NCBI GenBank assembly: GCA_016800925.1 | Contig: JABCPU010000032.1 | Coordinates: 62,001 to 126,000 of the forward strand | Source of the DNA: Suillus spraguei | Lineage: Eukaryota > Basidiomycota > Agaricomycetes > Boletales > Suillaceae | Reading direction: 5' to 3' | Length of the DNA stretch: 64,000 nucleotides | Shown: piece after piece, positions 30,780-42,789 of the stretch | Layout: each line of letters starts with the position of its first letter | Position numbering within the stretch: position 1 is the first letter of the stretch | Made by a program: the position numbers and the translations under genes | Notes under the pieces: model-generated | Database searches by the model: none | What the model was told of the DNA's origin: nothing | What the model saw: only the letters and a program-made list of their open reading frames with translations

Positions 30780-32415
30780 TAATTGAGGTGCCGGGTGCCG
30801 GGTGCCAAGTCCCGAATCCAGGAACTCGAAACTGGAGATTCAAACTAGAGATTTCCTGAATTCCAGATACCCGGACACCCGAAACACAACACACAAGGTG
30901 AAAGATTTAAAGTCCATGTGTGGAGTCATCTAGTGCTGAGTACCGGGTGCAGGTGCAGAGTACTGAAACTAGAAACTAGAAACTCGAGATTCGAGACAAA
31001 ACAGACATCTACCAAAAATGTGTGGATCAAAGTTTTGTTGTTGCCTGACATGTGTCTGAGTCCTGAGGACCGAACCCCGAAATTGTAGACTACCGGATTT
31101 TGGGATTCGGGGTTCGGCACTCGAGATTTGAGATTTGAGATGAAAAAGATATCTACCAAAAATGTGTGCATCAAAGTCATTGTATTATCTAACATTGTTT
31201 TCAGTCTCAAGTGCAAAAGCCCGAGTACCGAACTGCGAACCCCTAAATAGTAGACTACCAGATTTCGGAGTTCGGAGTTCGGCACTTAGAATGTGTGGAT
31301 CAATAGGTGTCTATTGCCTCACATTGTTCTGAGTCCCGAGTCGTGAGTGCTGGGTGCGGGGTTCAGGGTTCAGCACTGACAATATGTTGCTCAAGATCTT
31401 TCACATTATGAGTACCAAGTCCCGAGTGCCGAGTGCTGGGTGCCGGAGCTCGGGGTTTGTGTTCAATATTTTTTTTTTTGGTGGAGTCGGGTTTGGCACT
31501 CAACATGTGTAAATCAATATCATGGTATTGCCTCACATGGTAACCCGGCACTCGGTGATTGTTATTCGAGACTCAACTTTGTATTGCCTCACATGGTTCT
31601 ACCTCACGGGTGGCGGGGTTTGGGGGTCGGTGTTAAAATATGTGGATCGATATCTGTCTCATTGTTATGAGTACCAAGTCCCAAGTCCCGAGTGCCGGGT
31701 GCCGGAGTTCGGGGTTCAGCATTCAACATGTGTACATCAATATCTTTGTATTGACTCACATTGTTCTCACTCCTGGGTGCTGGGGTTCGGGGTTGGGTGG
31801 TTAAATATGTGGATCGATATCTTTCACATGGTTATGAGTCCCGAGTCCAGATTCCCAACTGCTGGGTGCCGGAGTTCGGGGTTTGGCACTCCCCACGTGT
31901 AAATCAATATCTTGGTATTGCCTCACATATTTCTAACTCCCGGGTGTCGGGGTTCGGGGTTCAGTGATAGAAAATGTGCATTGACATCTTTCACATTGTT
32001 ATAAGTTCCAATGCCCGAGTCCCGAGTGCCGGGTGCCGGAGTTCGGGGTTCGGCACTGAACATGTGTCAATCAATATCTTTGTATTGCCTCACATTGTTC
32101 TAACTCCCGAGTGCCGGAGTTCGGGGTTCAGCACATCAAATATGTGGATCGATATCTGTCACATGGTGATGAGTCCCAACTCCAGGGTCCTGGGGTTGGG
32201 GTTCGGCACTTAAGATATATGGAATGATATGTTTCACAATGTGACCCGGCACCCGGCACAAGGTAACTCGACAGGTACGTTTCAAATTCTTTAAATTGTG
32301 TGTTGTGTTTGAGGTAGCCGGATATCCGGCATTCATGAAATATCCATTGTGAATCTCCAGTATCCAGTTCCGGATTTCTGGACTTGGCATCCAGCACTGA
32401 CATTCATTCAAACAT
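30780..32415. repeat. GC-rich minisatellite block, left copy
   Basis: Many imperfect units of roughly 80-140 bp. They are built from CCGAGTGCCGGGTGCCGGAGTTCGGGGTTCGGCACT-like words (shown in part), then CAACATGTGTGGATCAATATC and CACATTGTTCTGAGT. The outermost parts (about 30,760-30,900 and 32,290-32,415) are inverted copies of each other, sharing GTGTGTTGTGTTT and ACTTGGCA words. The block is therefore bounded by an inverted repeat. The same unit returns at 42,790-43,675 in the same orientation. Confidence 0.85.
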
Positions 32416-32440
32416 TGTATATACAGCTATGAACATACAC

Positions 32441-34533
32441 TTATGTAGCCATTTCACCATCATCAGCAGAGGGTTCAACCTTCACCTCAACATCCATATC
32501 ATCAGAATCATATTCTGGGACAAGGTTGCCCAGATCATCTGGGTCCACAAGTTCGCCAGACGTTTGTGGACCCTCAGGCTGAATCTGGCTCAGCTCAAAT
32601 ATGAGACCCTCAATGATAGATGCAGGCTGGACTTTCGGAGACGGAGGCTCCATTCCTGCCATATCCAAGTCAATGAGGGGAGCAAGTGCAGATGGGAGGG
32701 GTGAGATGGCCAGGGGGACAGATTGATCAAGCAAAAAGGTTGCATTGACAGGAGAGTCGGGAAGTGGAAATGAAGGGTGCCGGTCCATGACTTTGCGACG
32801 AAGGCCCTCATGGAGGTGTTGCAGGGTATCAATCTTACCATCCTGCTCCGCCACATGAGCCTCAAGAAGAGCAATTCGAGCGGCACCATCCCGAATAGCA
32901 ATTGCCATGGAATGGAGATCTGGCATGGGCACATTGAGTGCTGGACGAGGCACTGTGGCGCTTGAAGACGGAATAGCTAAGTGAAAGATAAGGTCAGATG
33001 GTCATAGACAATTGGGGTGACTCACAAGCTGGTGCAGGTGCAGGTGTCTTGGGGGCAGTGATTGTCTTGCTGCGCCCATGGGACTGTGCCTTGGGTGTGG
33101 TCACAGCAGGGACAGCTGGAGTGCCGGAGGGGCCACGAGATTGACTGCAAGTTCGGGCTTTGGACTGCGAGGCAGCTGGTGCATTGGAGGGAGCTCTGGA
33201 AGGTGTCCTGGAGCGAGCCTGCCGGGTGGTAGACTTCCCTCAAATACATTTTGGCGGGGATCCCATGGATGCTGGGACACATTTGATCTTCTTGGTGGCG
33301 CAGCGGACGGACGACAAACATGGGGCACGGGTCCTCCTGTCCAACCGAGTGGTGCAGGGCCACTTCTCCTGGGTGCAATAATGGCAGGGGTTGTTCTGTG
33401 GGTTCCATTAGTTGATGGACTCATTGGAATTCATTAGAGTACTCACTGGGCCAGGAATGAGAATATCACCTGTATCCATGACTGCAGGTTCCTCAGCCGG
33501 AGTGCTGGACATTACCTGGGGGGTCTCGACGACCTCCGGACGACTGCCGGAGGTGGCCTGACAATGGGTAAGTACAGGCGGGAGGTCCGGACAAAGAATG
33601 ATGACTCACCATCACCTTGGGTGGACTGCCGGCAATGAGCTGATGATATATAAGGATTTTTCCAAGTGCCGGACAACTAAATATTACTTACTGAAGCAGG
33701 ACCAAACAATTGCTTCTTTGGGGAATGTGGTGAACAAGGGGAATGAGGCATCCCTACACCAATTGTGGAAGGCCGGGGAACGTTGAGTGCCGGCACTCCA
33801 CTCGAAATAGGCTACAGAAAATTGAGAGAATGAAAACAATGAGCTGGACGACATACCTGAACAATTGTGTCTTCATCATCTTCTGACTCCACAAGCACCT
33901 TCGGCTTCACATGGCGAGTTGCCTTGACCCGCTTGCGACCCTTCTTCGCCGACTTCAGAGGTGAGGAAGAGTGTCCAGACATCATGGAGGACTTCCTCTT
34001 CCTGCTCCCTTCCACCTCTGGCTCTGGGTCAGCAACAACCGCCTTACCTTTTCCTTTGTCCCAGAGCTCGGAGGTGGTGTGGGTGGAAGAACCAGCGACA
34101 TTGCTGGCAACAATGGGTGGGGAGGGAAGGTCCACAGTGATTGGGCCAATGGAAGGGTTAGGCATGACAGGGAGATCCCCTGAATGGTCACCTAACGCCT
34201 CCCAGGCGCGAATCTTGCTGTGCCAGTTGGGCCACACCCGGGGAGTCATGGACCTGACTCTCATCAACTCCTTGGAGCAGGATGCAATGATGCCGGGCAT
34301 GTAAGGCCCTTTCTCATGCTCCCTGACTATCTCAGCCTAAACAGATCTTAGAAAAACCAAAAGTCAAATTAACACATGAATGGTACTTACCACAAGATTA
34401 GTGACTTGTGCTGTCAGAGCAAGGTGGGCTTGGCCAGTGCCGGCAGGCATGAGCTGCGCCCCGGCGATGATGCCCACAATCTGAGCAGTGGTTGCCTTGA
34501 GACCGGCCAAAGAGGTTTGAACTGGAGTAGACA
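32441..34533 (-). CDS. multi-exon protein of unknown function, KDZ-cassette companion 1
   Basis: I do not recognise a function. Exon 1 starts at ATG 34531-34533 (MSTPVQTSLAGLKATTAQIV). After a short intron (about 34390-34337) the main exon continues through AEIVREHEKGPYMPG and RVWPNWHSKIRAWEALGDHS, into a basic stretch (KSAKKGRKRVKATRHVK, nuclear-signal-like). The last exon (32441-32953) has a coiled-coil-like part (MAIAIRDGAARIALLEAH) and an acidic end (DDMDVEVKVEPSADDGEMAT). At least four introns are needed. I recall similar Agaricomycete proteins near KDZ transposases, but without a known role. Divergently oriented to the next gene. Confidence 0.6.
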
Positions 34534-34752
34534 TTTGGATTGAGTTGAAAGATGTGAAAGCTTGAGATAAGTTTGAAATCTGTTATCACTAGGATGAAGT
34601 TTCAAAGGAAACCAGACAATTGAAGGACGATCTTGATAAGCGTTGATTGTTTGTCTTTGTTTGGTCATGGTTCAACTTTCGGCCATTGCCAGCCATGTGT
34701 TGAACTTCGAAGTTATCAGTTATCAATCAGTTTGATCAGTTGATCAGACATC

Positions 34753-35769
34753 ATGAGATCTCAACCAGCAGTCAGATTTTATGAACCTCCGGTCACTGAA
34801 TACAACTCAATGGATGTGGATGACTCCACTGAGTCCCAGATTTCACTAGGTATGTTGTGCTTTCAGTACAGCTCTCAATTGACCAGAGATGGACCAGATG
34901 CACTGGATGATGTATACCTTGGGCCGGATGATGAGACTGAGTCCCGGATTTCATCAGGTATGTGTTGCTTTGAGTATATCTTACAATTGACTGGACATTT
35001 ATTAGATCCATGTGAAGATGTATACCTTGGGCCGGATGATGAGATTGACTATGATTCTGAGTCATCAGGTGTTCCAGATGTCTTTGATGCAGTTCCTGGT
35101 AGGTTTCTCAATTCACATTTAGATAATCCAACTGTGGATGTTCATTCAATCCATCCAGATCATTTATGCCCGGCTCAGCCTGAGGAACTGCCTTTGTTCA
35201 ACGATCCGGACTTGTACCTAGGGCCTGATGATAATCTTATTGATTGTGATGAAGCTCCGGAATGTGCTGATGTTGAGATTGATGCTCCGGCTATCACAGG
35301 AATAGCAATTCCAGGTGAGTTCATTCATACCATCTCATTTTTATTGTTGATGTGATGTCCCAAGCACATGCAACACCTCCTAAATGTCAGTCCCCCATAC
35401 CGGAACTCAGCAATGAAGACCTGTGTGCCATGCTTAGGGAGTTCATGCCCCTAGGGTCATATGATCAAACAGAATGTGAGCATTTAATTGTTCATCATGT
35501 ATCTTTCTGCTAATTTTCTTGAAGTTGAATCAATTCTGGATCGCCTGGACCATTACCAACAGCGTCATGGCCATCTTCCGGAGCCTACCGTACATCAACT
35601 CCTCGAGGCTGACCGACCATTCTGAGTGGCTTGGGCTGACACATCCGACAAACTCAGAAGAGCTGATATGGACCTCCAGAGGTTGCAAAGGGCCAAACAG
35701 ATGAGCTCTGAATTGCTGCTTGTATTAGATACCCTCATTGAAAAGTGTGATGATCAACCCCATATGTAA
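34753..35769 (+). CDS. unknown acidic protein with duplicated exons, KDZ-cassette companion 2
   Basis: The ATG at 34753 opens a 200-codon frame containing three copies of the word YLGPDD. Each of the first two is preceded by a segment that looks like an unspliced intron of about 48 nt (GTATGTTGTGC... and GTATGTGTTGC...). Exon and intron appear to have been duplicated together (unit about 130 bp). Further exons downstream read PELSNEDLCAMLREFMPLG and VESILDRLDHYQQRHGHLPE, ending LIEKCDDQPHM-stop at about 35769. A TGA near 35622 interrupts the last exon, so the gene may be decayed or my splice model wrong. No domain is recognised. The start is 219 bp from the divergent companion 1. Confidence 0.5.
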
Positions 35770-35770
35770 A

Positions 35771-36060
35771 TATTTGGATATTCATTCACATACTTACATC
35801 ATGTGAACCACTGAATTTTTCATGTATAACAATGACATTTCCAATTGATTTTAGATGATGCACACACCCAATTGTCACATTCCAAAGCCAATTATTGATT
35901 CCCGGGGTCCAGAGCTCGGTGATTGGGATTCATCCGGAACTCGGTGATCAGGTTTCGTGATATTTGGATATTCATTCACATACTTACATCATGTGAACCA
36001 CTGAATTTTCCAATTTATTTTAGATGATGCACAAACCCTAATCTCTAATACCAACTACCA
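35771..36060. repeat. direct repeat of about 95 bp
   Basis: ATATTTGGATATTCATTCAC... at 35773 and again at 35959, each running through CATGTGAACCACTGAATTTT to TTTTAGATGATGCACA. The spacing is about 186 bp. CCGGAACTCGGTGA words between and after them recall the large minisatellite. Confidence 0.75.
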
Positions 36061-36239
36061 ATGATTGATACCTGGGTGCCAGACCTCGGTGATCGGGAGT
36101 CGTCCGGAACTCGGTGACCAGGATTCATCTGGAACTCAGTGCTTAGGATTCAACATTTTGGAAGTGGGACACTGTGTTTTGAGAAGTGTGACAAATGATG
36201 AAAATGTGGTAAACATGGGGGCAGTTTGGTATATGTACA

Positions 36240-38099
36240 TTATTTCCTTCCCCTTGCCCTGGTTACTCGAAGTGTACTCTCTACCGGCTTTTGAGACTTA
36301 CTCCGGGTGGTCCTTGCGGATGGTTCAATGACAGCTTTCTTGCCCTGTATACTCCTTGGTTCCGGCGATGTGTTCCTCTCTTCTACTTCCTCAGTGAACC
36401 CGGCCAGGAGGTCGCCCATCCGTGATGTCAAAAGTGCACCTGCCTTGGCCGCCTGGCTGGGCGAGGCTCCGGCATTGAACATGGAACTTCTGTCTCCTTG
36501 GGTGCTGAAGATGGGTGTGCTATTTGTCTGGGTTTCTTCAGCGGGGATCGACCATCAGCCGAGTCATCATCAATGTCATCCTCCTTGTCATGAGTTTCAC
36601 TGTCGGTATCACTCTCGGCTTCGGTTGATGGATCCTGGGGCCTTCGGAGAGTTCCACTCTTCTGCATTCTCACTTGACGAGTCAGACACGATGGCACTTG
36701 CCGGATACCACAGATGGTACCATGTCCCCATCCTTGTTCTTCCATGCTTTGAACAGGAATGTTGAATCTTTTCCTGTTTCCTGCTGAGCATACCAGAAAT
36801 TGAGCAAGGCCGTTGTGTCCCAGTTTTGCAACTTCGAAGGCTCCTTCAGGTCAATATCTGCCGGAAGATACTTCCTTGCCACAAAGTCATCCTGACTTTG
36901 TATGAGGGTACTCCATGGCACGACAGCCTTGTCATTCCCGGAACATATTCCTGTGTCCACGCATTCAGCAACATCTCAGATGTTGCCACGACAGACTCAC
37001 TGTAGTGCGATGTAAGAAACGCCCTGACTATGGCTTTCTTCTCCTCAAGTTTTGTTTCCGTGATGTCTGGAAGCAACGGCATCCCATTTCCATCTGTGTC
37101 GAGTTCAAAAGCTGGTTTTCTGACTCTTTTGCGACCTCCCTTGACCTGTCGTCCTCCATCCTGTGCCCCGGCACCTATCATTGTGATGATCAACAAATTC
37201 ATTCTTGCATCCAAAGTTCAAACACTCACCGAACTGTTCCTGGGCGTACTCCTGCCATACTGGCTCAATGTCCTCCCAGTCCTTTGTCTTCATGAAGCTG
37301 TCCCCATCTCCTAATGCCTCATTATCATCATGCCTGCACACATATATTGAGATCGAAGATCGGCAATGACGGACACAATTGACTTACATCCCGAACAGAA
37401 CCTCTCGCTGTTCATTCTTCCAAGCTGACAACACAAAAACTCTCATCCCGCATTGCCTCCACATCTCTTTCAAAAAGTGCTCCATATATGCTGGTCCCTT
37501 CTTACGAGCAACTTCTGCTTGTATCTCCGGAGGAGGAAAGCTGTTTGACCATTCTTCCACTGTTTCTTTTGCCTTCTCCAACTCGTTATCGTCCAATTCA
37601 GCCATGACTCTCTTCACAGCCCCCTGATAATGTTTGAACATACCGGGATCTCCCGGCTTTGCCCTGGACTCGTCCTCAATCCTCTTCAGCACCTCTTCGC
37701 ACTTCTGCTGGTAGACCACCATCCTAGGCGTCCATTTCCTCCCATACTTTATCATGTCCTTCCTTTCCTTCCTTTTCTTGTTGTTGAACAACCAAGTGTT
37801 ATACATCTGAGAGTTGATGGAAGAATAAGATGTTAAAATTGTAGTTTTTCAACACAACAAAGACACATCACCTGCTTCCTCTTTTTCCATTGTCCTTGGT
37901 CGACTTTAGGAGCAAACAACCTGGCTGCCCTGGCAATTGCAGTGAAAACCCCTCGCTTCTCACCCCTTTTGGCCGCGGTCCACTCAGGAAGGTAGTTCTT
38001 CAACTCCGAAATTTCGTTTTCTGTGAGCTTCTGTGTCTGTGGTTGACGTGCCCTATTTCTGCTGGAAGTCAAGTAAGTGGAATGACCCATCCTTGCCAT
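36240..38099 (-). CDS. multi-exon protein of unknown function, KDZ-cassette companion 3
   Basis: The start ATG is at 38097-38099 (MARMGHSTYLTSSRNRARQP), with exon 1 ending near 37872 in GQWKKRKQ. Exon 2 (about 37806-37384) reads MYNTWLFNNKKRKERKDMIK and ends VFVLSAWKNEQREVLFGM. Then GDGDSFMKTKDWEDIEPVW and QEYAQEQF, FLTSHYSESV, KAVVPWSTLIQSQDDFVARK and ALLNFWYAQQE. The C-terminus is basic/acidic, ending about 36240 (TRSKSQKPVESTLRVTRARG). Short introns separate these. It belongs to a large Agaricomycete family I have seen without function, often beside KDZ elements. No TET/JBP dioxygenase motif is found. Confidence 0.6.
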
Positions 38100-38336
38100 G
38101 GTGAATCAAATTGCAGAATGGGCTGAGGATAAGCAAGGTGGAAGTATGAACGAATTGTCAGAAGTTGATCTTTGACAAAAGCCTAACAGTAGCTTAATTG
38201 AGCTATATTGGTCCCGAAGCCATAAATGGACATAAATTTGTAATGAGTCGGCAGGACAGTATGACACCACAATGTAATAAAAATTCATTCCACCTGAGCA
38301 GATGCTTTGCTTGCCAAATTAGCATTATAAAATAAA

Positions 38337-41300
38337 ATGAAGATAGGTAGATGCACCCCATTGCAAAAATCCCACAGGGTAGAAGCAAGGGGCAGCAAAG
38401 GTAGAAAGATTTGGGTCAAGGTCCCACTTGCAAGCACAAGACGACGAGCCTACAGGTCCATGCCTCACTCTCCCCCAGAATCACCAACACTTCAGCCTGT
38501 TCAGGCACCACCTCCTTGGGATGACTTTCCTGACAATACTTATGAGCAAGACCAAGGCTCATTTGAGCCATTGCAACTCCCAAAAACCATGGCAAGTTCA
38601 TGTTAAATGTTGGAGTGTCATTCAAACTATAGCTAAATATAAAAAATGCAGAGTCAAAATGACTACCTCAGGCAATGGCTGCCAAGGCAGGAATCATATC
38701 TGCATCACCTCCTGGATCGAGAAGCTCCACCAGAAGACAGGAGATGCATCATCTGCCACCAGGATGGGGTCTACAAATGTCAAGATTGTCTTGGCGAGCC
38801 TCTCTATTGCACGGGCTGTTGCAGGAGTCAACATCGTTGCAATCCTTTCCACTGGATCAGTCAATGGAATGGTCAATTCTTCGAGCGGAGTTGTCTTGCT
38901 CATGTCAGACTCACCATACACCTCGGGCATGATGGCAAGCAATGTCCGGTGCTCACAGATAGGTGGGATTTGTTTGAAGGAGATGAACCTGAAGACCAGC
39001 TTGAGCCCGAAGATCTTCCGTCTGTGTCGGGACCTGAGTTCCAGCCGAAGGAAAACACCATGGTCATCGTTGACAAGTCCGGAGTTCACCGCCTCGAGGT
39101 TTGATGCTGTGATTGTCCAAATGCCATGAGTCCGGACATTCAAATGTTTTGGCATGGATTTTTCCCTGCATCGTTTAACAGGCCAAAGACCGTGTTTACC
39201 TTCGGAGTGCTGGATGATTTTCTATTGGACAACCTTGAATGCGGCACCTCCGCAATGAACTATTACAGCAAGCTCCGGCGAATGACCTCGAGCATGTTTC
39301 CACACCTTGTTCAGTAATGCTATTTGTGCTTCATCTAAAGGACATGATGTTGACACAGGCCATGGCAAGGATCATACAGAGAGCTCATGAGAGTCACTCG
39401 ACAGTGGAGGCAGTTGAAGACCATGAAATGGCATGGCTATGGCCATCATTCTGACATCCCGAATGCAGGAGATCTTGCATTATTTTGCCCGGCATGTCCT
39501 CAGCCTGGGATTAATGTATCTTTGTCAGGGGATGAATCACTTGATGAGTGAGTCATGTTCAATACCAAAGTGAACTTGGCGATGATAAGAACTCCAAGCT
39601 GGAAATACACCTGGTCATTTGTGATGGACGGAAATTTCAAAGCTGAACACCTGCATCCCATTAATCCCCTCGATGAAGTTTGGCTTTCAGATAGGCTTGG
39701 ATTCATGGTCAGAAAGGACAGGTATAACATGCGTCTTGCGGAGGCTGCTGACACGGTGGAAAAATCGAGCTGCAACAATCACTGGGCGGTCAATCAAGCA
39801 AATGCGGCGCAGCACAAGCTCGAGTCCACAGGAATCAGGGGAGTTGCCTGCGCCCGGCATGGGTGCTTTGTCCCTCACTCGATGGTTGATTTTCAGAAAG
39901 GGGAAAGGCAAGCCAAACATGCCAATCGACATTCACTAGTTGACCATGCATCATTTGCAGACAAATGAACATGGACTACGCCATTTGTGAGGCTGCCCAG
40001 CACGACATGGAAGGCATTACCAGGGCTGTCACCTTCTATCTATGACATCAATTGTCAATACAACAAGCACTTTCGTGTTTGGGTGGATCGAAGCTGATAC
40101 CTTGACATGGTACCAGAACTGACCATCATTCCTGGAATCGGGTTGTGGCATGTGCATGGACATCAGGACAGTTGCTATGTCCGATATGCTTCGAATTTTA
40201 TTGAAGGCATTGGCCGGATTGATGGAGAGATCATGGAGACCCTATGGGTGCGTCTCAACCTGATTTCCCCTGCTGCTCGGGGAATGTCATCCCCGCACTG
40301 AAAGGAATGTCTTGATTATCAGATGAATGATTCCAATTTCTGCAAGATGATCCGCATGAAAAGGACTCTTTGCCGGAAATACAAGCTGGCGAAGAATGGC
40401 ATCGCCGAAAGTGGCAAGGCTTTCGACAGACTTGATGAAGCTGCACCCGGCAATTTAAAGACACAATGGTTAGCCAGCGAGATGGTCGCTCAGTCCAAGA
40501 GAATCAGGGATCCTGCGGCGATGGATTTATATGAAATCAATATCAAGAAGGGTAAGTTAACATTCTTTGTCTCCGTGGAGCTCCGCATTCATTTTTCACT
40601 TAGCACCAAGCAAAAAGGAGATCGAGCTTAGACTACTAGAAGCGGGTAATGCCCGTCATGCAACACCCTCTCGCAGATCTGTGGCAACATGGATATCCAT
40701 TGGGTTGGCAATTGAAGAGGCTCAAATTGCATTGCTCATCGAGGTCTGCAGAATTGGAAGACGATCGACAGAGACACAGAGATTAGATATCGCCCAGCAA
40801 TGCGATCGTATCCAAGGCCAGATAGATGAATTCACTCAATCTGCTCTTACGCATCTGGGAGAGGGATTTGATGCAGATGACGATCCTGATGACTTGAACA
40901 TAGATATTCTTGATGATATTGATGATGACCCGGCAGATTTCACCGAGACATCTGATGCATGGACAAACTCACCTGAGCTCACCATAATTCCATTGCCATC
41001 AAACCTCGGGGTTGAACATTGCAGACGCTGTATGGCAGAGATCTGATTCCGTTGGAGATGTCGCTTCGTAAAGGGCAGGCCAATGATGCCCTGCACAATC
41101 TCTGCATTCACTTGTGCAATAAGGCTATCCTGTTCCGAACAACAGTTAGGCAAGCCAAATCTCAAGCCCTAAAAACTCGAGCGTGGTCCCAGGTGACATC
41201 AGTGCAGCAGGCAGTATCCCTACATGCCAGTATATATACAAAAACCAGGAAGCAAATGATACAACTTGAGCCGGGGCCAGACCAGCTTCAGAAATACAAA

Positions 41301-41770
41301 CCCCTGCTTCGCGAGCAGCTCAAAATCAGCACTGCCATCGGCGATCCAAACGCCCGAGGTCAGCGAAATGAGTCCCTCGCTTGGTTCTGGTCAGTGGAAG
41401 TCGATATGGAGGGTCCAGAAAATTTGTGGAATGAGGAATGTGAGTTCGGGAATGCTTGATATATTCCGTGGTGAGCTGACAGGACCCATCCCAAGTTTAC
41501 TGAGTTCATTGGCTTTGGGCAAAGGCACTACGGGATTGATGGATGGAAGAAATATCATTGGTGCAATCAGAGATGGATTGGACGTGCAACTTTTTCTTGT
41601 GGAAGGCAACCCAATGGGGTGCCCGGATGCAGGAATCATTGTTGAAACAACTTCCGGGTCATGCATGCTATGCCGGAAGGCAGTCTCAAATGTATTCCTT
41701 ACTAGCTCAGGATGCACAGGCAGCATTTCAAGACCTGCAGCCCTCGTTGATCAATGGTGCACATGAATGA
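38337..41770 (+). pseudogene. KDZ transposase with CxC2 cysteine cluster (copy 1)
   Basis: The N-terminus is basic and Pro-rich (RRRAYRSMPHSPPESP). Then comes the CxC2 cluster (RRCIICHQDG, YKCQDC, YCTGCCRSQH, HLGHDGKQCP; 38646-39000). The KDZ core follows: FFPASFNRPKTVFTFGVLDD, FVMDGNFKAEH (first Asp 39627-39629), CNNHWAVNQANA and CARHGCFVPHSMVDFQKGER. The second acidic position lies in YDINCQYNKHF, then HVHGHQDSC and DGEIMETLW (Glu 40236-40238). The end is helical (FRTTVRQAKSQ, EMDWTCNFFLWK). A 4-bp duplication CTATCTAT near 40036 shifts frame just before the second Asp. TGA stops at 40095 and 40299 and a frame change near 41020 add to this. GC-AG introns are likely near 38591 and 39910. KDZ enzymes are DDE cut-and-paste transposases. 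Confidence 0.9.
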
Positions 41771-41941
41771 ATTTGTTTTGCTAATGAAACACATATTTGA
41801 CACCCAAACATTGAGTCCCGGGAATTGTCTGGGTCAGCCCATGTCGGAGTTTGAATCTCTAATCCATCCATCAGTGACTCATATCATCAGCTCTTCACCA
41901 TCTGTCAGTGTCATTCCCAGCGTCACACTCTTGCATTAGCC

Positions 41942-42744
41942 ATGCCTGAAACTCCTGCATCCACATCTGGCACTCCAAATACTGGACATCACTGGCAACC
42001 CATGAAGCTGAACCTTCAAGATATTTCTTGTACTTTGAATATGGCTGCATCGCACATCCGTGCATGTATCTCTCAATATCAGATGGAGGCTGCTAACAAC
42101 CCTCCCTCTTCTGCCCGGATCATGTACTTTAAAGCCAGGCTGCAATGGGAGATCAATGTAAGTGACTGATTACCGGATGACCGGCTGACTTTTTTGGGCA
42201 ATGCTAAGATTTCCAACAGACATTTGTTACGCCACTCCTGCAGTACTCAGCTGCAAGGAACATCATTTCTGTTGTTCCAAGCCCCATCGCTCATGTCCTG
42301 ACATTGTATCCCATGCTCACCTGGAACACTGTTCCAGACCACATCTTTTCATCCCACCTATGTCAGTTTGATGATGTCGCAGCTCCAGGACATCCATCCC
42401 GGATTATTCCCAGCTATGATACTCCATGGTGGATAGGACACACCGAAATTCAGAATGAACCATGGCAATGGGGTCAGATCATGAGGTCCTGTGTCGTTCA
42501 CTACCAGCATTGGATGGAAAATGGAGTTGAGGATGATGGCTTGGTTCTTCCTGAGGAGGTAAATGACTCATCAGGCCCATCAGTGATGGGACTTAAGATG
42601 ATTCGAACACGCCTGGTAGCATTGATGGAGGAGCAAGATGAGGGTATCCATGAGAAGATGGCAGAGGTGAAGATGTACACTGACATGCTACAGAGATTGA
42701 AGAGAGGCAGGGGAGTGGAGTCCTCTTCACTGTGTTTAGATTAG
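41942..42744 (+). CDS. two-exon protein of unknown function, KDZ-cassette companion 4
   Basis: Exon 1 (ATG 41942) reads MPETPASTSGTPNTGHHWQP to RLQWEIN at 42157. A 62-nt GT-AG intron (GTAAGTGACTG...TCCAACAG) follows. Exon 2 starts TFVTPLLQYSAARN and stays open to TAG 42742-42744, including WWIGHTEIQNEPWQWGQIM and a C-terminal coiled-coil-like end (LVALMEEQDEGIHEKMAEVK, LQRLKRGRG). No stop or frame break is seen, unlike the transposase upstream. It lies 172 bp after the KDZ stop on the same strand. No family function is known to me. Confidence 0.65.
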
Positions 42745-42789
42745 AATGGTCTTCATTTCATACATGATGTAAAAGATTTTATTCTGTCC

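Noticed and set aside
31363..32411. Numerous open frames of 60-126 codons on both strands
   Set aside because: All are composition artefacts of the GC-rich tandem array; they overlap each other and share repeat words.
32441..42744. TET/JBP dioxygenase companion as reported for some fungal KDZ elements
   Set aside because: No HxD...H...R dioxygenase signature was found in any companion frame.
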